A stretch of 64,000 nucleotides of DNA from Triparma columacea (GCA_030267965.1 BRYA01000300.1:1-64000), one strand, 5' to 3'. Shown: positions 1 to 14,456, numbered from the stretch's first letter. Notes: a model not told the origin generated them from the sequence alone. Numbers and translations are program-made.

Positions 1-486
1 TTGATCACGACGAGTTGTGGCATTCACGAGCAGATAACGGGTCTCCTTCGTCTTTGTTTCGAGCTCAAGCTCGTAGTTGGAACTGCGGTAGGACAGAAAC
101 GAAAATGAACGAAAAGATAAAATATGGTAAGTTAAGGTTTCCAAGCAGAGAATCGTGAATCGTTGAAGTACACATTTCATTACTCACCTCTCGTTTCCCT
201 TGAGCGCATTGTCCATTACTGACTTGACAGAAGAGCGAAGATTCTCCTTAATGAAAGTAGACACCAACGGCCTTCCGTAAGCCTCGTCCCTCGAGAACCC
301 TGTAATCTCGGCTGTCTTGTTATTCCACTCGTTCACGAGACCATTCGTATCAATACCGAAGATAGGAGCGTTAGCAGTATCAACGAGCTGGCGTAGCTCG
401 CGAGCCACAGCTGTAATGGCATTCTCATTCTCTCTTGCGTTGCTAAGTGAAGGTGAAGTTGGAGGTTTTGGAGGATTTGAGTCCAT
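1..486 (-). CDS. PAS-domain signalling protein, N-terminal part (runs off left edge)
   Basis: Two exons are visible: 188-486 (start codon at 486) and 1-82, joined by a 105-bp GTGAGT...CCGCAG intron (83-187). The spliced frame reads through a PAS core: VDTANAPIFGIDTNGLVNEWN, then KTAEITGFSRDEAYG, and after the intron SNYELELETKTKET and RYLLVNATTRRD. This is the usual order of PAS strands and helices in sensor kinases and phytochrome-like proteins. The first 30 residues are Pro/Ser/Asn-rich and probably disordered. The family senses small ligands, redox or light and passes the signal to an attached kinase or other output domain. That output lies outside the window, so the activity is unknown. 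PAS assignment is strong; histidine kinase is only one possible output. Confidence 0.8.
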
Positions 487-1217
487 CTTTTCTTTTAGAA
501 CACGGTTAAGTGTAGTTTTATTGGATCTTAGATTGCTTTGATATGTTGAATACCACTATGCTGTTGCTATACAGTGAGATATCTTGGGAGAACCCTGGTG
601 CCTGTGAAAAAAATTCAGAAGTGAAGAAAAAACCTGACACATTATTGAAATTGACTTTTTGAAGCTTTTGGTCATCGCAGGATTGAGTTTTCGTGTTGGG
701 GGTTATTAGTTGGTAGCGTAGAAAAGGAGTTGTCTGTCGTTGTTCTCCCTGGAAGAAATTAGTTTTTGAGAAAGAGGAAAGGAGTAAGCGTCTGGTCAAG
801 GTTGACGGGTACGTGCAGAGACCTGCGAGAACTTTCGGTTGTACGGAACGCTGATGAACAAATCAATTTTGGTTTCGTAGCGTCTTGAACAAGCCAAAAC
901 TCAAATCCCCCCCCATCCCCCCTTCTCCCATTCTCAAAACCGGTGGAGTTAAGTTGTGCCACAACCAACAACAGTAAGAAACCAACCACCGACGCCCCCT
1001 CCCCCGCTCGCCCTTGGGTCGTAGTCCCCCCCATCCCTCCCAGCCTTTCTTCTCCTCTCTCTGCTATCCCCTGGGGCTTCAAAATCCTGCCCCCTGTCCA
1101 AACCCAAACCGCTCGAGGCTTCCTCTCTGCCCAACTAACTCTGCCCCGTCCGCCTCTTCCGCCCTCCACGTAGTTAATAACGCCCCATTTCACCTTGTAC
1201 TGTCTACTTGAGTGGAG
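487..1217. promoter_or_regulatory. Divergent intergenic region between PAS gene and dynein gene
   Basis: 731 bp between two outward-facing start codons. It holds C-rich runs around 905-1080 and no convincing gene. Open frames on the minus strand (759-1193, 518-799) are Gly/Arg-rich or lack family features and look like composition effects. It must carry both promoters and 5' leaders. I see no clear TATA element. Confidence 0.5.
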
Positions 1218-2233
1218 ATGGTGAGGGCAAACGTTAAGGGTGCCAAGGCAGAGCCAGCACAGGTAAGCTCCAAACTCCTCGTGGGGTCACCTTTTCCCCC
1301 TTTTCTCTGACCCTCCACGCCTTATCCCGCTATTTCTTCCCCCTACTCAGGCCCCAGAGATAAGTTTCGACTGGGATGACGATCTCATTCGAAGCTACAC
1401 TCTCTCTGAGGCCCCGGGTCCCAGTGTGTCCTCCAAGGTGTCCTCGGGCTCTGGACCTCTCAAGCTCATTTCTGGTGACGCTGACCCTAACGAGGCCCGT
1501 ACTAAGAAATTGACGAAACTACTCAAGGTTCCTCCCCCTCCTGCTCCTCTTACCAACCCTGCGGACATCCTTCGAAAGAAGCAGTTGAAACAGGGGGACC
1601 TCTCTTGGGCCCTGAATGAAATGACGACCGAGTACTACTCGACCCTTCCGCAGGCTCCTTCCCCTCCGTATGTTCCCTCCCTTCCCCTCTACCTTTACGA
1701 TGACACTTCCCAAGAGACGTTGCCTGATCCTGACGTGGTTATTGCCAATGGTACCGTCGAGGGCGAAAAAGAGGCCTCCCTGTCGGGTGCCGCCCTCTTT
1801 TTCTCCTCCTCCCCGGAAGACGCTGAAGTGTCATCGTCGTCCTCACAATATCACTCAATTATCGGAACCTTCAAGAAGGTCCTCATTACGTCCTACAATC
1901 ACGAAGACAACGTTTACGAGGGTATGTGGTATGACTCTGCCCTCCCTTGTTCGATCCCTCGGGTCTCCATGTGCTTTGAGGGGGAGAATCGCATGGGCTT
2001 TTTCGAGCGTTTTGAGGCCACGCTCAAGAGGCGCCGTTGCGGCGAGGCCCTCATTAGGAAGGACCTGTACATTCGCTCCATGCCAAAGTCCAACAAATTG
2101 GTGACTGCCTCTCTCGGAGATGAGCAGGCGGAACGAATCCTCAGCATGGCCCACGCAGCTGGCAAAAGCACAAGGTGAGAAGAAACCGGACGAAAATCAA
2201 GCAGCACACACACATAAAAAACTAACACATACA

Positions 2234-2284
<51 letters not shown>

Positions 2285-5200
2285 GCAGCGCCATTGAGCT
2301 CCTTCGGGAGGTCGAAAGTGACTACGAGGACACCATGAACTCTTCAATCTTCGACTGTAACGTTATGAACGCCTCGAACCGCCGTCTCTACCAGAGCCTC
2401 GACCTCCCCCCTGCCCTGCCTCCCCGTCCTCCCAAGCAGATGGGCACTGTACCCGTTGCTGAGTACGACTTCGACGCGATGAATTCCCAGTTCAGGGTTG
2501 GTACCTTCCTCACTACTCCCGAGGCAATTGAGGCTGTCCTCGCCTGCCAGGCCGAGGCCAACAAGGTTGGGGACCAGCGCGTTCTCGGGACCAAGCACGA
2601 CAAGTCCCTCTCGAAGACCGAGTTCGAGTCACTTCAGGCCGACACGAGCACCGAAGCCTTCAGGACGCTCAAGGACAAGTGGCCGCAGAAAACTGCCAAC
2701 GGAATCCGCAGGGCTCTGCAATCTTGTGAGCGCTACAACCTCGACGAGGGCAGCATGAGGCAATACATGGGTGGCGATAACGCTATCCGCCCTTTCCTCG
2801 AGCGCGTCAACAAGCTCATGACGGACTGTCTCTTTGACATTACCAAGGCTTCCCTCGAGGACTACACCGTCTACATGCTCAAGAATACCGAGGGCAGTGT
2901 ACAAATCGATGGCACGAACGCTGTCACTGTAACTTACCCGACCCCGAAGGATGGGAAGAGCGAAGGTGTCAGGATGGCGCCTCTTTTTGAGGCCAAGATC
3001 CAGGTCAAGAATGAGAAGATCTGCCTGAACCGTGCGGCCGTCGACGAAAGAATCAAGGAGATTAGTGCTTGGGAAGAGAGTGAGGAGGCCAAGAAGCCCA
3101 AGGCCTCGTGTCCCCATGAACCTATTAAGGAGGTTTTTGGCTGGGTCTTTGAGTATGCCACTGATCCTTCCTCTTACAAGGAGGCTGTTCTCAAAATATT
3201 TGAGAAGATCACCAAGGACCTACAGGGGATCCACCACATCCAACGCTACGTCATGGAGCGCCTGTTCTGGCCCCAGCCTCTGCTCGTCGGCTCTGTATCA
3301 GGAGAGGAGCCTTGGTGGGTTGACCTCCATACCTCTATCTCCACTTCCATCGACAAGGCTACCGAACCCCTCGTCAAGTATCTTGAGTGCTTCCACGCGC
3401 ATGAGAAGTTCCTCAACCTTGACGTCGATGAGTACTTGGAGTCCCTCACGCATTCCAAGGTCGACGGGGACGACTCCGACGACGAGGGGGATGAAGATGC
3501 AACCGAGGAGGGTGGCGAGAAGAAGGTGAGATTGCGATTTGACAACAAGAAAAAGAAAAAAGTGGACTGAATTGAGGGCGCCAGATGTTTATTTTTTTGC
3601 CGCTCGCTTGCTTTTCTCACGATTCTAAACCACAATTGTAACATTCCCTTTTCGTGACTCGCCTCTCTCGTCACAGACAAAGCTTGTTACAGTCAACCTC
3701 CCTGCCCTCCGTGCGACTCTCTCGAAGCACGTAGCGGATCGCCAGGCTATTGATGACGGCATTCCTGATTTGCCCATCAACGGTGGCTTTTACAACATCG
3801 ATGCCACTGGTATCAAGGCCCAGCTCATTGGAAAGCATACTGATATCATCCAGAAGCTTCTAGTTGCTCACCAGACGCACTGTGAGATCATGACCAAATA
3901 TCTCTCCGAGAGCTTCGAGCAGATCCTCAAGCAGCTTCAGGTCCAACCACAGAACGTCGAGGAGACAACTGAACTCGAGGAGTTCACAAACACCATTGAC
4001 TCCCTCATGAACCCCCTGAAGGAGAAAATTGAAGAGATGAAGTCTTACTTTGAGATCCTTGACGAGTTCCACCACAAGATTACTGGCGAGCAGTCCAACG
4101 CTAAGTGGAACAATGTCGGTTTGCCTTCCCAGGTGCTCAAGCAGTGTGAAGACACGAAGAATGTCATCGCCGCGGCGAAAGATAAATACCTACAAGATAT
4201 GCTCAGCGAGCAGGAGAAATTCGTGCAGGAGCTTGGCCTACTGGAGAAAGAGGTCGAGGCCTTTGGAGCCTACGACAGCCTTGCCCAGGTCGAAGAGGTC
4301 TCTGCGCATGCCGAGAGCGTCACGACAAAGATTAAAGAAGCTGATGCCAAGGCGCAGCTTTACAACTCAAGGGAAGGGCTTTTCGACAAGGAGATTACTG
4401 ACTACGACCTACTCTCCAAGGTCAAGAAGACGTTTGAACCCTTCAACAACTTGTGGATAACGGCGCAGCAATGGCTAAACGCCCACAAGGGTTGGACTGA
4501 GGGTGAGTTCCTTAAGCTCGACCCTGAGGCTTGCGAGCAGCAAGTTGAAGCGAATTTAAACACAATCTCCAAGACCGTGAGGTTCTTCGAAAACGGGGGC
4601 CTTGCACCCCAAGCAAAGATTGCTTCCGAAATCAAGAAGCAAGTGACCGCCTTTCGTCCCCATGTGCCTCTCATCACTGCTCTCCGCAACCCCGGTATGC
4701 GCGAGCGCCACTGGGAGGAACTCTCAAAGAGCCTCAACTTGGCCTACCTTGCCCCTGACGAGAACACTTCCCTAAACTCCTTCCTCGAGCTCAACCTCGG
4801 AGATAGCATCGAGCTCATTTCCAAGGTTGCTGAGTCTGCCGGGAAGGAGTTCCAGATTGAGTCAGCCCTCGACACAATGCTTGCGGATTGGGAGGGAGGC
4901 GAGCTCGACATCATGCCGTACAAGGAAACTGGCACAGGCATCCTCAAGGGAGTTGACGAGATCAACACCATCCTTGATGAGCACATTACAATGACCCAGG
5001 CCATGGCCTTTTCTGCCTTTAAGGGTCCCTTCGAAGAGCGTATTGACCTTTGGAACTCAAAGCTTTACATGGTTTCTGAGGTTCTCGAGGCATGGCTGAA
5101 GGTGCAGCGCGACTGGCTTTACCTTCAGCCCATCTTCGAGTCGCCTGACATTAACAAGCAGCTGCCCACGGAGGGCCGCAAGTTTGCCAATGTTGACAAG

Positions 5201-8200
5201 ATGTGGAGGAACACGATTTCTTCTGCAAAGTCCAACCCGCTCGTCCTTGAGTTCTGCGACAACGAGAAGCTCCTCGATAAGTTCCAGGATTGCTCCAAGT
5301 TCCTCGACCAGGTTCAGAAGGGTCTCTCAGATTATCTTGAGACGAAACGATCCGTCTTCACCCGCTTTTACTTTCTGTCCAACGACGAGCTCTTGTCAAT
5401 CCTCTCCGAGTCCAAGGACATCAACCGCGTGCAGCCTCACCTTAAGAAATGTTTTGAAGGCATTAATGAGGTGAAGCTTGACGAAGATAACATCATCACT
5501 CACATGGTCTCTCCCGAAGGCGAGACTGTTCCCTTCAATGAGGTTATCGACCCCAACGGGCAGTCTGTCGAGTTTTGGCTGCTTGAGGTGCAGAACAAGA
5601 TGAGGACCTCAATCAGGGATGTTATGATGGAGGCTATTGTTGACTACACTGTGACTCCCAGACCTGAATGGATGCAGACTTGGGGCTCCATGTTCGTATT
5701 GAACGGCTCGCAGAAGCACTGGACCCAGGAAATGGAGGAGCATTTCGAGGAGCATGGCGCTAAGGGCCCGGAAGTGTACCTTGTGCAGCTCAAGGCGCAA
5801 CTTGCTGACATGGTGGTCCTCGTGCGCGGGGAGCTCAAGAAGGCTGCAAGGAATGTTGTTGGTGCCCTCACTGTCATCGACGTCCACGCCCGTGATGTTA
5901 TCATCAAACTTGTCGCCAATAAGGTTGGCTTGAAGTCTGACTTCTTGTGGGCATCTCAGCTCCGTTACTACGTGGAAGACAACAACCTCTGGGCTGACAT
6001 GGTTGCCGCTCGTCGTCCTTACGGCTACGAGTACCTTGGCAACACCTTCCGTCTCGTCATTACCCCGCTCACCGATAAGTGCTACCTCACGCTCATGGGA
6101 GCCCTGTCCATGACCCTTGGTGGGGCCCCTGCCGGACCCGCAGGGACGGGCAAGACTGAGACTACGAAGGATCTTGGTAAGGCCCTTGCGATGCAGTGCG
6201 TCGTCTTCAATTGCAGTGACGGCCTCGACTACATTGCCATGGGCAAATTCTTCAAGGGCCTCGCCTCTTGCGGAGCCTGGGCTTGCTTCGATGAGTTTAA
6301 CCGCATCAATATTGAGGTCCTCTCCGTGATTGGGCAGCAGGTTGCTTCCATTCAACTGGCCCTCGTGCGTAAGCAGACAGAGATCTTCTTTGAAGGGTCG
6401 CAGCTCAACTTGGATGCTGGCTTTGGTGTCTTCATCACCATGAACCCTGGATACGCTGGACGTTCCGCTCTTCCTGATTCTCTTTCAGCCCTTTTCCGCC
6501 CCGTTGCTATGATGGTTCCCGACTACGCCTTAATTGGCGAGATCATGTTCTTCGCGTTCGGTTTCGAGCTGGCTAAGGAATGTGGAGCGAAGATGGTCAC
6601 CACCTTCAAGCTTTGCTCAGAACAGCTTTCATCACAGCCTCACTACGACTACGGAATGCGTGCCGTCAAGACTGTCATCACCGCTGCTGGTAACTTGAAG
6701 CGTGCGGAACCCCAGGCCGATGAAATGGTCCTCCTCCTCCGAGCCCTCCAGGATGTCAACATTCCCAAGTTCCTCGCGTTCGATCTTCCGCTCTTCGCCG
6801 GTATCATCTCGGATCTCTTCCCTGGCAAGAAGCGCCCTGATCTTGACTACGGTTCTCTCTTCGCCGTCATGAAGAACGTCATCGCCAAGAAAGGTCTCCA
6901 GGCTCTCCCCTGGTTTGTTGGCAAGATCATTCAACTTTATGAGATGATTGTGGTACGCCACGGACTCATGCTTGTCGGTCCTACCGGTGGCGGAAAGTCT
7001 TCCAACCTCCACGTTCTAGAGGAGACCCTCGGAGAACTCAAGCGCTTTGGAATGCAGGGCTTTGCTTACGAGAAGGTTATCGTTTACCAACTCAACCCCA
7101 AGTCTATCACCATGGGACAGATGTATGGAGAGTTCGACCCCAACACCCACGAGTGGCAAGATGGAATTATGTCAACTATGTATCGTCTTGCCTCGTCCTC
7201 CCCCACGCCAGATCGTAAGTGGATGCTCTTCGATGGCCCTGTCGATGCAATCTGGATTGAGAATATGAACACTGTGCTTGATGACAACAAGAAGTTGTGC
7301 CTCAACTCCGGAGAGATTATCAAGATGAGTGCAGAAATGACAATGATGTTTGAGGTTGAGGATCTTAAGGTTGCCTCCCCTGCTACCGTCTCACGTGTCG
7401 GCATCATCTACATGGAGCCTGCTTCGCTTGGTTGCGAGGTTCTTTTGCTCTCCTGGTTCGGAAGGCTCCCTGAGGGCATCCTTCCCAAGACTATCACCAA
7501 GCTGCGTCTCCTTTTCGACACCTACATGGAGGCTGGCATGGGTTTTGTCCGCTCCAAGCTCAAGGAGCTTGCTCCCACTTGCAACAACAATCTTTCCCAG
7601 TCCCTCATGCGTATTCTGGACTGCTACATGGAGAGGTACTACATCAAGGAGGGAAGAGACGACCCCACAGACTCGGACTTTTTGACTCTGCACAGCCAGA
7701 TCGAGCACCTTTTTATCTTTGCCCTGGTTTGGAGTGTCGGTTGCACCGTCGACGACCGAGGAAGGATCGTCTTTGACGGCTGGATCCGCAGTGAGATGGT
7801 TGCCAATTCCTCTGATGCCTGCTTCCCCAACGATCACTTGGTCTACGACTACACCTTCGACAGGGACAACAACAAATGGATCGGGTGGATGGAGACTGTG
7901 AAGCCCTACACCGTTGATCCTAAGGCTTCTTTTGCCGAAATTGTCGTGTCTACCAATGATTCTGTGAGAAACACGTATTTGATGGACCTACTCCTCATGA
8001 ACGACAAGCACGTTCTGATGGTTGGAGATACCGGAACAGGAAAGACTATCAACATCAACCAGTACCTACTTGCCCAGTCGACCATTGGGCTTGACGAGAG
8101 GAAAATCCAAGAGAAGTGCATCCCCATCAACATTGCTTTCTCGGCTCAGACGTCCTGCAACATGACGCAGGACATGCTCGATAGCAAGATGGAGAAGAGG

Positions 8201-11200
8201 AGGAAGGGCATTTACGGCCCTTCAGCTGGAAAGCAATACATCGTGTATGTTGACGATCTCAACATGCCTAAGCGCGAAACTTACGGGGCCCAGCCTCCCA
8301 TTGAGATTTTGAGGCAGTGGTTTGATCAGGACGGCTGGTATGATAGGAAGGAGCTCACCTTCCGCAAGCTCATCGATCTCACCTTCATCTGTTCTATGGG
8401 ACCTCCTGGAGGAGGAAGGCAGGAGGTAACTGCTAGGTTCTTCCGCCACTTCAACATGATCGGGTACACTCAGCTTTCCGACAGCTCCAAGGCGCTTATC
8501 TTTGAGACCATCCTCGGCAACTTCCTCGAAAGGTTCGAGGCCAGGGTTGATCACCTCTGCAAGCCAATTGTTAATGCTACCATCTCCCTCTTCAATACCA
8601 TTGTCGCCGAGCTTCTGCCGACTCCTGCCAAGTCGCATTACACCTTCAACCTCCGTGATCTTGCTAAAGTTTTCCAGGGAACCCTCATGTGCGAGCCGAA
8701 GAAGGTCGCCAGTGATGTGGACCTCGTAAGGGTCTGGTGCCACGAAACGAAGCGTGTCTTTGCTGACCGCCTCACGAACAAGCTTGACCACGTGTGGTTC
8801 GAGAAGACCATTAAGGACTTGTGCTCTTCAAAATTCGAGATGAACTACGACGACATTGTGAATGTGCAGAGGCTCATCTATGGGGACTACATGATCCCCG
8901 GTGCCGACCCCCGCATTTATGAGCAGGTTACGGACATGGCTAAGCTAAAGTCGACCGTGGAGGAGTATCTCATGGACCACAACGCCGAATCAAAGCAGCC
9001 CATGCCTTTGGTCATGTTTATGGATGCCATAGAGCATGTTTCGAAGATTGCCCGAGTTCTCCGCCAGCCTATGGGCAACTGCCTCCTCCTCGGAGTAGGA
9101 GGATCTGGCCGCCAGTCCATGACGAAGCTTGCCACTTACATCTCGGGCTTCGACCTCTTCCAGGTCGAAATTGCCAAGGGGTACGGTATGACGGAGTGGA
9201 GGGAAGACGTCAAAACTTGCTTGCTCTCTGCTGGAGTCAAGAACAAGCAAACCACTTTCCTCTTCTCGGACACCCAGATCGTAGACGAGACAATGTTGGA
9301 AGATATCAATGGCATCTTGAATGCCGGAGATATTCCCAACTTGTACGCTCCTGAGGATCTCGACAACATCTCCTCTGCTTGCAGGATTGAGTGCCAGAAG
9401 AAGAGGCTGCCCCCGACGAAGATCAACATCTTCAACCAGTATTTGATAAGGGTTCGCGCTAACATCCATGTTTGCCTCGCAATGTCTCCCCTGGGTGAGA
9501 CCTTTAGGGACAGGCTAAGAATGTTCCCTTCTCTAGTCAACTGCTCCACGATTGACTGGTTCTCGGAATGGCCTGCAGAGGCCTTGCAGGGCGTCGGAAT
9601 GAGCTCGCTTACGGACTCTGGGACGAAGGTCGACAATGCCGACGCTGTCGTCGAAATGTTCAAGTTCATCCACCAGTCTGTGGAGAAGAAGAGCGCTGAG
9701 TTCCTCGAGGTTCTTCGTCGTCATGCTTATGTCACTCCGACTTCCTACCTGGAGCTCCTTGGCTCCTTCAAGACTCTCTATAGCTTTAAGAAGGAAGAGG
9801 TTTCGACGAAGGCAAAGCGCCTCCAGATCGGACTGGACAAACTTGCCACCACTAAGGATATGGTTTCTGGTATGAAGGAGGAGCTCGCCATCCTCGCCCC
9901 CCAGCTCGTTGTGACGAAGAAGGAGGTGCAAGAGATGATGGTACATATCTCCGCTGAAAAGGAGGAGGCCGACAAGGTCAAGGCCAAGGTGGAGGTTGAG
10001 GAGAAGATCGCCACGGAGAAAGCAACCGCGACACAGGCAATCAAAGACGATGCTCAGAAAGATCTCGACGAAGCTCTTCCAGCCCTCGATGAGGCTGTCA
10101 AGTGCTTGGACGCCCTTAAGAAAGCGGATATCGACGAGGTTAAAGGTTTCAAGACTCCTCCTGGTGGAGTTGTCCTCACCCTCCATGTGACTTGCTTGTA
10201 CTTCAATATCAAGCCCAACAAGAAGAATGACCCCGACAACCCTGGAAAGAAGCTTGAGGACTGGTTTGGCGCCGGAAAGGACAACCTCCTCACCAATCCT
10301 GGAGTTTTTATGGACATGCTGAAGAAATACGACAAGGACAACATTCCCGATTCCGTCATCAAGAAAGTTAGGCCATTCATGACGGATGAGAATTTCACTC
10401 CCAAAATGATCGAGAAGGCGAGTAAGGCCTGCACAGCCATTTGCATGTGGGCCCGTGCCATGTACAAGTACCACACCGTTGCAATATCGGTGGCTCCCAA
10501 GAAGGCGAAGCTTGCCGAGGCACAGGCTGAGCTTGATGTCGTGAATGCCCAGCTTGCTGAGAAGCAATCTAGCTTGGCTAAAATTATCGCGAGGTTGAAC
10601 GAGCTCGAAGTCAACTACGAGGCTAGCGTGAAGAAGCTTGATAGCCTCGAGAGTCAAGCTAAGAGATGTGAGATCCAGCTTGCTAACGCTGACAAGTTGA
10701 TAGGAGGTCTAGGAGGCGAGGAGGCTAGGTGGAAGAAGACGGTGGCGACGCTCGAGGATGACTTAACGAATGTCGTAGGAGACATTCTTGTGTCCTCTGC
10801 AACGGTCTCCTACCTTGGGCCGTTCACGTCCGTCTTCCGTTCCGATATTGTCGAGATGTGGAGGCAGCGGATGGTGGAGCTGAAGATCCCTCACACCGAA
10901 GGCTGCGACATCGTTCAGACCCTCAGTATTCCCGTTAAGTTGAGGAGCTGGCAGCTCGCGGGTCTACCAACGGATCAGCTCAGTACGGAGAACGGTTTGA
11001 TCATGGACAAGGCAAGGAGGTGGCCTCTCTTCATCGACCCCCAGGCCCAGGCCAACAGGTACATCAAGAATTTAGGCAAGGACAAGGAATTGTGCCTCAA
11101 CGGCATGGACGTCATCAAGTTGACGGAGAAAAATTTCTTGAGGGCTCTAGAGAATGGCGTCAGGTTCGGAAAGTGGGTCCTTTTGGAGAACATCAAGGAG

Positions 11201-14200
11201 GAGCTTGACGCAAGCCTCGAGCCCATCCTTCTTCAGCAGACCTTCAAACAGGGAGGAACCATGATGATGAAGATTGGAGATAACACCATCCCTTACTCCG
11301 ACATGTTTAAGTTCTTCATCACCACCAAGCTTCCCAACCCTCACTACGCCCCCGAGGTACAGGTTAAGGTCTCTTTGCTCAACTTCAGTATTACTCAGGT
11401 TGGACTTGAAGAGCAGCTTTTGGACGTAGTTGTACAGGAGGAGATGCCTGAGCTTGCCGAGAAGAGAGTAGCGCTCATGATCGATAACGCCGCCATGAAC
11501 AAGCAGAAGTACGACATTGAATCTCAGATTTTGGAGTTGCTCAGTAATAGTACCGGTAATATTCTCGATGATACGGTTCTCATCGAGACTCTCGCTACGG
11601 CGAAGAAGACGAGTGACGAAATCGACACTAAGATGGAGGAAGCCAAGGTTACTGACGCTGAGATCCACACCAGTAGTGAGGAGTACCGGCCTGTTGCTTA
11701 CAGGGCTAGTCTCTTGTACTTCTGCATTGCAGACTTCTGCACCATCGATCCCATGTATCAGTACAGTCTCCAGTGGTTCACTGGCTTCTTTGTCAAGTGC
11801 ATCGGCAACACTCCCTCTGCGTCTGATACCCCGCAGAGGCTGGAGAACTTGAACAACTTCTTCACTTATGCCTTGTACCAGAACATCTGTAGGAGTCTCT
11901 TCGAGAGGCACAAGATGCTCTTCTCCTTCTTGCTGACGATAAAGATCATGCAGGGAGACGACAAGGTTGACCCCCAAGAGTGGAGGTTCCTGATCAGTGG
12001 GATGGCCCTTGGGGGCGTTGAGGGGGAGAACCCTGACCCCGACTGGATCGATGCTAACATATGGAGTGGTATTCTTATGCTCAGTTCGCTTCCTTTCTTC
12101 AAAGGTTTCGAGAAGGACTTCGTGGACAATCTTCCCAAGTGGAAGAGAATCTTCGACAGCAACGAACCCGAAGGGCAGACCTTCCCGGGAGGCAAGTACA
12201 GCGACATGAGTAACCTTAAAAGAATGTGCGTGCTGAGGTGCCTGAGGAGGGACAAGATCATGTCGGCCATGAGCAACTTCGTCACTGCTGAGATGGAGCA
12301 AAAGTATGTCGAGCCTCCCGTATTTGATCTGAAGGCCTGCTACGATGACAGCAGCAACATCTCGCCGTTGATTTTCGTGCTGAGCAGTGGAAGTGACCCT
12401 ATGAAGGATTTGCTTCTTCTCGCAGAAAACATGGGAATGTCCGAGAAGCTGAAGGCTATCGCCCTCGGGCAGGGACAGGGAGCTGCCGCCACCAAGATGA
12501 TGGAAATGGGACAGGCCAACGGAGACTGGGTATGCTTGCAAAACTGTCACCTTTCGATCTCTTGGATGCCGGAATTAGAGAGGCTCTGCGAGGAGACCAG
12601 CGCTGACAAGGCAGACGAGGGATACAGGTTGTGGCTCACATCCATGCCTAGCCCTGCCTTCCCAACCGCCGTTCTTCAGGACGGAGTGAAGATGACCAAG
12701 GAGCCCCCCAAGGGTCTCAGGGCCAACTTGAAGAGTAATTATGTCAAGCTTTCGGACGAGACCATCTGGACAACTGGCAAGCCCGAGAAGTACTCCAAGT
12801 TGCTCTTTGGACTTTGTTTCTTCCATGCGATTGTTGTGGAGAGGAAAAAATTCGGCCCCTTGGGCTGGAACATTGCCTACACATTCAACGAGACTGACTT
12901 GGACATCACCAAGGCGCAGCTAGAGACCTACGTCGATGCCTTCGATGAAGTGCCATACCAGGTCATGCAGCAGCTTGCTAGTGTTGTGAACTACGGAGGG
13001 AGGATTACGGATGACAAGGACATGAGGACAAGCGACATAATCATCGCCGACTTCATGAGGCCTGAGGTGCTTACTGATGGCTACAAGTTCAGTGCGAGCG
13101 GGATCTACTACAGTTTCACGGCCAACAAGGACTGCGTCCATGACAGTTATATGGAGTACATCAACAGCTTGCCAATGGCCGCTGAGCCCGAGGTCTTTGG
13201 CATGCACAGTAACGCTAGCATCACTTGCGACCAGAACGACGCAGACGACGCCTTCAAGATCATCGTGAGCTTGCAGCCAAGGGCCTCTGCCGGGGGCGGC
13301 TTGAGTAGGGAAGACGTAATCTTCAACATTGCTACCGAAATGGAGGCCAAGGTTTCGCCTCCTTGGGATATCGAGGCCGTGGGTATGCTTTATCCTGTGA
13401 TGTACAACGAGTGTCTCAACACCGTCTTGATCCAGGAGGGGCAAAGGTTCAACAACCTGACCGTCGTGGTCAGGCATTCTCTGCCCTTGCTCAAGAAGGC
13501 TCTCAGGGGATTGGTGGTCTTGAGCGCAGAACTTGAGGCCATGGGCAATAACCTTTTTAACCAGTTCGTCCCGGCCAACTGGACGAAGGTGGCTTACCCT
13601 AGTCTCAAGGGTTTGCAACCTTGGTTCGCTGACTACCTGGCGAGGATCAAATTCATCAATGACTGGATTGAGGAGGGAGCACCCCCCGTTTTCTGGATCA
13701 GTGGCTTCTTTTTCCCCCAGGGTTTCATGACTGCCGTCTTGCAGAATCACGCGAGAAAGTATGCCATGCCAATTGATACCGTAAAATTCAGCCACATCAT
13801 GAAGGAGCAGTTGGGCAGCGAGCTGACAAATAAGCCTGCTGACGGCTGCTACATCGATGGGTTGTTCTTGGAGGGCGCGAGGTGGGACAAAAGCAACGAG
13901 ACCTTGATCGACCCAAGGCCAAAGGAGCTGTTCTCTCCAATGTGTGTGATTCAACTCAAGCCCGAGCAATACCTGCAGGAGCCCCAGGAAGGCATATACC
14001 GCTGCCCTGTTTACAAGGTTCTTACCAGGACGGGAGTTTTGAGTACTACTGGACACAGTACCAACTTTGTCTTCTGGCTCAACATTCCCAGCAACAAGCC
14101 GACCATTTACAGAAACTCCTTGGTCAGTGAGACCAACGCTCAGGTCAAATTCTGCGACAACAGCGAGTGGATTAAGGGTGGCGTCGCGTGCTTCTGTGCA

Positions 14201-14212
14201 TTGAAGTATTAA
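1218..14212 (+). CDS. Axonemal inner-arm dynein heavy chain (DNAH1-like, single-headed type)
   Basis: Exons 1218-1262, 1351-2174, 2289-3525 and 3677-14212 join in phase to 4,213 aa, normal for the family. Four AAA P-loops are visible: AAA1 GPAGTGKT (about residue 1522) with ACFDEFNRIN following, AAA2 GPTGGGKS (about 1803), AAA3 GDTGTGKT (about 2152) and AAA4 GVGGSGRQS (about 2508). A coiled-coil stalk and microtubule-binding tip follow (about 2700-3100), then AAA5-6 and a C-terminal domain ending STTGHSTNFVFWLNIP...WIKGGVACFCALKY. The AAA1-AAA2 text (GMRAVKTVITAAGNLKR, VVRHGLMLVGPTG) and the C-terminus match DNAH1/3/7/12-type inner-arm chains best. It would power flagellar bending, so the organism has a motile flagellum at some stage. 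Introns occur only in the first 2.5 kb. The ATG at 1218 is the first in frame with exon 2. Confidence 0.93.
2226..2282. repeat. CA/TG microsatellite inside dynein intron 2
   Basis: A near-perfect CA dinucleotide tract of roughly 55 bp directly precedes the CCGCAG acceptor of the second dynein intron (2175-2288). It takes the place of a pyrimidine tract and is likely length-polymorphic. Confidence 0.9.
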
Positions 14213-14456
14213 AACCCGACATGACCCGACAAAAATGATAGAATATAATAGAAAAAAGTTTAGGGAAGAGGGGGAGGGGGGGTATTAAGAGCATGGGGGT
14301 TAGAAAGTGTCTTAAATAGGGAACCCAAGCCTAACACAGGGACGCCTGTGGGCAGGGCTTCTCCGAGGAGAAATAAAAATAATAGCATTGGCTACACTAA
14401 AAAACCTGTAATGAAAACAACTTCTAATTTTTTCCTCCCCCTCCTTCGTGCCTACT

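Noticed and set aside
759..1193. 144-codon minus-strand frame upstream of dynein
   Set aside because: Gly/Arg-rich by composition, no ATG context or family motif, and it overlaps other equally open frames.
9533..12550. Long minus-strand frames of 374 and 467 codons over dynein
   Set aside because: They are shadows of the strongly supported dynein exon and show no family features.
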